The position numbers and the translations under genes were made by a program. Below are positions 33,208 to 35,626 of a DNA stretch of 35,626 nucleotides, in pieces (within the stretch, counting starts at the first letter, position 1; each line of letters begins with the position of its first letter). The stretch comes from Bacteroidales bacterium UBA2800 (GTDB lineage: Bacteria; Bacteroidota; Bacteroidia; Bacteroidales; Paludibacteraceae), in assembly GCA_002351925.1 (NCBI GenBank), contig DEHM01000017.1:1-35626 (forward strand), written 5' to 3'. The notes below the pieces were generated by a model. The model was not told the DNA's origin and did not search any database. It saw only the letters and a program-made list of their open reading frames with translations.

Positions 33208-33279
33208 CATCTTCTTCGGGGTGCTACGGCTGAGATTATACCCGCAGAACTTGAACAGATAATGCTGTTAAAGGAAATG
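33208..33279 (+). promoter_or_regulatory. TPP (THI-box) riboswitch controlling the TonB receptor
   Basis: The conserved TPP core is present in order: CGGGGTGC (33217-33224), GGCTGAGA, ATACCCG, then ACTTGA, ACAGATAATGCTGT and AAAGGAA. Helix P2 pairs CGGGGT with ATACCCG; P5 pairs ACAG with CTGT around ATAATG; P1 pairs CATCTTC with GGAAATG. The 3' P1 strand runs into the start codon at 33277, so ligand binding should block translation directly. It begins 7 nt after the feoB stop. Confidence 0.93.
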
Positions 33280-35583
33280 AAAAAAAACAGAGTACAGAAT
33301 ACAGAGTACAGAATACAGACTCTTTTTCTGGCCGGCGCATTGGCGCTGAGTATGTCTGCCGGAGCGCAGACGAGTGAGGACACGCTGACAATCCTGATGC
33401 GACAACTGGAAGACATCGAGGTGAGCGTGAAGCGTGTGCAACAGACCACCCTCTCCACATCGATTGTCAAGAACGAGGAGCTGAACCGCGACAACACGGG
33501 TCAGAACCTGCCGTACCTGCTGCTGACGACACCGGGTCTGCAGGTGACGAGCGACGACGGCCTGGGCGTAGGCTACACCTATTTCCGCATCCGCGGTACC
33601 GACCACACCCGTATCAACATGACGGTGAACGAGGTGCAGTTGAACGACCAGGAGAGCCAGACGGTGTTCTGGGTGAACATGACCGACATGGCGTCGTCGA
33701 TCTCGCAGATAGACGTGCAGCGCGGCGTGGGCACGAGTACGAGCGGTTCGGCCTTTGGCGCCGGACTGAACATGCAGACCAACTTCCTGGACACCACCAG
33801 TCATATCAAACTGGCGTTCAACGGCGGTATGTACAACACGTTCCGCGAACTGGTGAGCATGCACGCCGCCATCGCCAACCGCTGGATGATCAACGGCCGG
33901 TTCACCAAAGTCAACTCCGACGGATTCCTCTACCGCACCGGCAGCGACCTCTACAGTTACTACGGCGACATAGGCTGGTACGGCAAGAAGACACAGGTCA
34001 TCGCCCGCGCCTTCGGCGGCGCAGAGAAAACGGGTATGGGCTGGGAAGGCGTGAACTACGACGTTGCCTACGGCCACAACGGCGCTGACCGGCGTTACAA
34101 CCCCGCCGGCGAATATACGGTGCCGGCAGCAGACGGGACGGACTCGATTGTGTACTACAAGAATCAGACCGACAACTACAGTCAGCAGCACGGCCAGCTG
34201 ACCGTCAACCACCGCTTCACACAGCGCTGGAGTCTGACGGCGACGCTCCATTACACCCACGGCAGCGGTTACTACGAGCAATACAAGAAGAAGAAATACA
34301 GCTATTGGGGACTGACCGATCCGACGCTGGTGACTAATCCGAAGGACAAGAGTTACGGCCTCTACATGAAACACCTGAACAACCACTATGCGGGTTTTCT
34401 GCTCTCGGCCAAATATCTGTCGGAGGTGGTAGACGTGCAAGCCGGCGTGGCGGGCAGTAACTACTACGGTCAGCACTGGGGCATACTGGACTATCTGGCG
34501 AAGCCGACACTCAAGCCGCTGCCCGTACACTACGAGTACTACCATAACGACGCGAACAAGATAGACGTGAACAGCTATCTGAAAGCCAACTGGCGTGTCC
34601 TGCACCGGGGCAAGGAGCAGCTGAGTCTGTACGGCGACCTGCAGTACCGATACGTGCGCTACAGCCGCAACGGCATCAACGACGAGGACATGGAAGACCT
34701 GCCGCTCACGGCCAACTACCACTTCTTCAACCCCAAAGCCGGACTGACCTACCAGCACGGCGGGCACATGCTCTCTGCCTCGTTTGCCATCGCCAACCGT
34801 GACCCGAGCCGTAACAACTACAAGGAGAACGCCCGCTGGGACGCCGCTACGCAGACCTGGACCAACATGCCGAAAGCCGAGACGCTCTACGACTACGAAC
34901 TGGGCTACCAATACGCGCACACGCGTTTTAATATAGGAGTGAACCTCTACTTCATGGATTACGACAACCAGCTGGTACTCACGGGCGAGTATAACGACGT
35001 GGGAGCGATGAAGACCATCAACGTGAAAGACTCCTACCGCATGGGCATGGAGCTGACGGCGGGCGTGAAGATCACCGACTGGCTGAGCTGGGAAGGCAAC
35101 CTGGTGCTGAGCCGCAACAAGCTGCAGCACTATAAGCAGTATATCGACCTATACGACAATGCGACCGACTGGAACTGGATAGGCCAGGACAGCATAGAGG
35201 GCGACGTGACGATAGCCTTCTCGCCGACGCTGACGGCGATGAGTCTGTTCACCGTGTCGTATGCGGGTTTTGTAGGCACGCTGCAGACCAATGTGGCGAG
35301 CCGTCAGTTTCTGGACAACACACAAGACGTAGCGGCTATGCTGCGTGCCTACACGACGACCAACCTCCACCTGGAGTACGCCCTGCCGATGCGCCGCTGG
35401 TTCAGCCACCGTCGCGGCGTGCCCAGCGTGCGACTGCTGGCACAACTGAACAACCTCTTCAATGCCAAGTACGCCAGCAACGGCGGTGCAGAAGCCAGCC
35501 GTTTTGCCGACGGAAGCCGCTGCACCTGGTACTACGCACAAGCCGGTATCAACGTACACGGAGGCTTTATCGTAGAGTGGTAA
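33277..35583 (+). CDS. TonB-dependent outer-membrane receptor, thiamine-regulated
   Basis: A 768-residue outer-membrane receptor. The signal peptide has an unusual n-region (KKNRVQNTEYRIQT), encoded by 7-bp repeats, before LFLAGALALSMSAGAQ. Residues about 55-165 form the plug (EVSVKRVQQTT as a possible TonB box, TPGLQVTSDDGLGVGYTYFR, DVQRGVGTSTSGSAF). The rest is a 22-strand-type barrel ending in GGFIVEW. No N-terminal carboxypeptidase-like domain is present. ATG 33277 is chosen because the longer frame from 33262 starts inside the riboswitch core (ATAATG). Control by TPP implies uptake of thiamine or a precursor; TPP-controlled receptors of this kind have been predicted in Bacteroidota. The annotation by substrate rests on the riboswitch, not on the protein. 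Confidence 0.9.
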   Translation: MKKNRVQNTEYRIQTLFLAGALALSMSAGAQTSEDTLTILMRQLEDIEVSVKRVQQTTLSTSIVKNEELNRDNTGQNLPYLLLTTPGLQVTSDDGLGVGYTYFRIRGTDHTRINMTVNEVQLNDQESQTVFWVNMTDMASSISQIDVQRGVGTSTSGSAFGAGLNMQTNFLDTTSHIKLAFNGGMYNTFRELVSMHAAIANRWMINGRFTKVNSDGFLYRTGSDLYSYYGDIGWYGKKTQVIARAFGGAEKTGMGWEGVNYDVAYGHNGADRRYNPAGEYTVPAADGTDSIVYYKNQTDNYSQQHGQLTVNHRFTQRWSLTATLHYTHGSGYYEQYKKKKYSYWGLTDPTLVTNPKDKSYGLYMKHLNNHYAGFLLSAKYLSEVVDVQAGVAGSNYYGQHWGILDYLAKPTLKPLPVHYEYYHNDANKIDVNSYLKANWRVLHRGKEQLSLYGDLQYRYVRYSRNGINDEDMEDLPLTANYHFFNPKAGLTYQHGGHMLSASFAIANRDPSRNNYKENARWDAATQTWTNMPKAETLYDYELGYQYAHTRFNIGVNLYFMDYDNQLVLTGEYNDVGAMKTINVKDSYRMGMELTAGVKITDWLSWEGNLVLSRNKLQHYKQYIDLYDNATDWNWIGQDSIEGDVTIAFSPTLTAMSLFTVSYAGFVGTLQTNVASRQFLDNTQDVAAMLRAYTTTNLHLEYALPMRRWFSHRRGVPSVRLLAQLNNLFNAKYASNGGAEASRFADGSRCTWYYAQAGINVHGGFIVEW
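33291..33318. repeat. Four 7-bp tandem repeats in the receptor signal peptide
   Basis: AGTACAG, AATACAG, AGTACAG, AATACAG, read as VQNTEYRIQ between the basic start and the hydrophobic core of the signal peptide. Confidence 0.85.
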
Positions 35584-35608
35584 AAATACAAAAAAAATAC
35601 CGCTTTTC

Positions 35609-35626
35609 TTGCGTATGTCAAAAAAA
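35609..35626 (+). promoter_or_regulatory. Promoter -33 element cut by the window end
   Basis: TTGCGTATGTCAAAAAA, identical to the start of the abiE promoter. With the constant spacing, the -7 TA should lie at 35632, outside the window, so a new plus-strand transcription unit is predicted. Confidence 0.65.

Noticed and set aside
33262..33276. ATG 33262 as start of the TonB receptor
   Set aside because: It lies in the ATAATG loop of the TPP aptamer and would put the riboswitch core in the coding region; ATG 33277 gives a better signal peptide.

Overview
The window looks like chromosomal DNA from a member of the Bacteroidota, most likely Bacteroidales. At least eight promoters have the Bacteroidota form TTG-N20-TAnnTTTG, start codons mostly lack a Shine-Dalgarno sequence, and the gene families fit this phylum (long eukaryote-type IleS, BspA-type leucine-rich-repeat protein, M6 and M3 peptidases, TonB receptor behind a TPP riboswitch). 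I cannot assign a family or genus. No rRNA, tRNA, CRISPR array or insertion sequence was recognised.

Layout. 1-488: the 3' end of an unknown gene, a 98-nt imperfect palindrome, two hairpin terminators and two promoters. 489-3968: a secreted M6 metalloprotease and a pullulanase lipoprotein. 4060-5997: htpG, with an inverted repeat running up to its start codon. 6034-20599: one promoter followed by eight tightly spaced plus-strand genes (tyrS, SulP transporter, CotH protein, ileS, small lipoprotein, AsmA-like protein, M3 peptidase, membrane protein), a candidate operon of about 14 kb. 20606-23311: a convergent minus-strand operon, marC-rpiB-radical SAM-metallo-beta-lactamase hydrolase. 23476-30746: a visibly more AT-rich accessory region with a zeta-toxin kinase and a 51-residue candidate antitoxin, a structured non-coding stretch, an orphan gene, a large BspA-like surface protein and an AbiEi/AbiEii module. 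30808-35583: return to GC-rich core genes: efp, a short FeoB with a degraded GTPase domain, then a TPP riboswitch directly controlling a TonB-dependent receptor.

Cross-cutting signals. (1) The promoters share exact 23-nt spacing from TTG to TA and often an extended motif, TTGCRTATGTCA. tyrS and efp, both translation genes 25 kb apart, share a 51-bp promoter block with one mismatch. (2) Short 7-8 bp tandem repeats have entered coding frames without breaking them: htpG, ileS, twice in the metallo-beta-lactamase hydrolase, and in the TonB receptor signal peptide; similar arrays lie between genes. (3) Three secreted proteins end in a similar short tail (pattern GQ-x-x-I-x-R-x-x-(K/R)-x-Y-(D/T)-L-x-G). 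(4) feoB and abiEi start codons lie 4 nt after the -7 box, predicting leaderless mRNAs.
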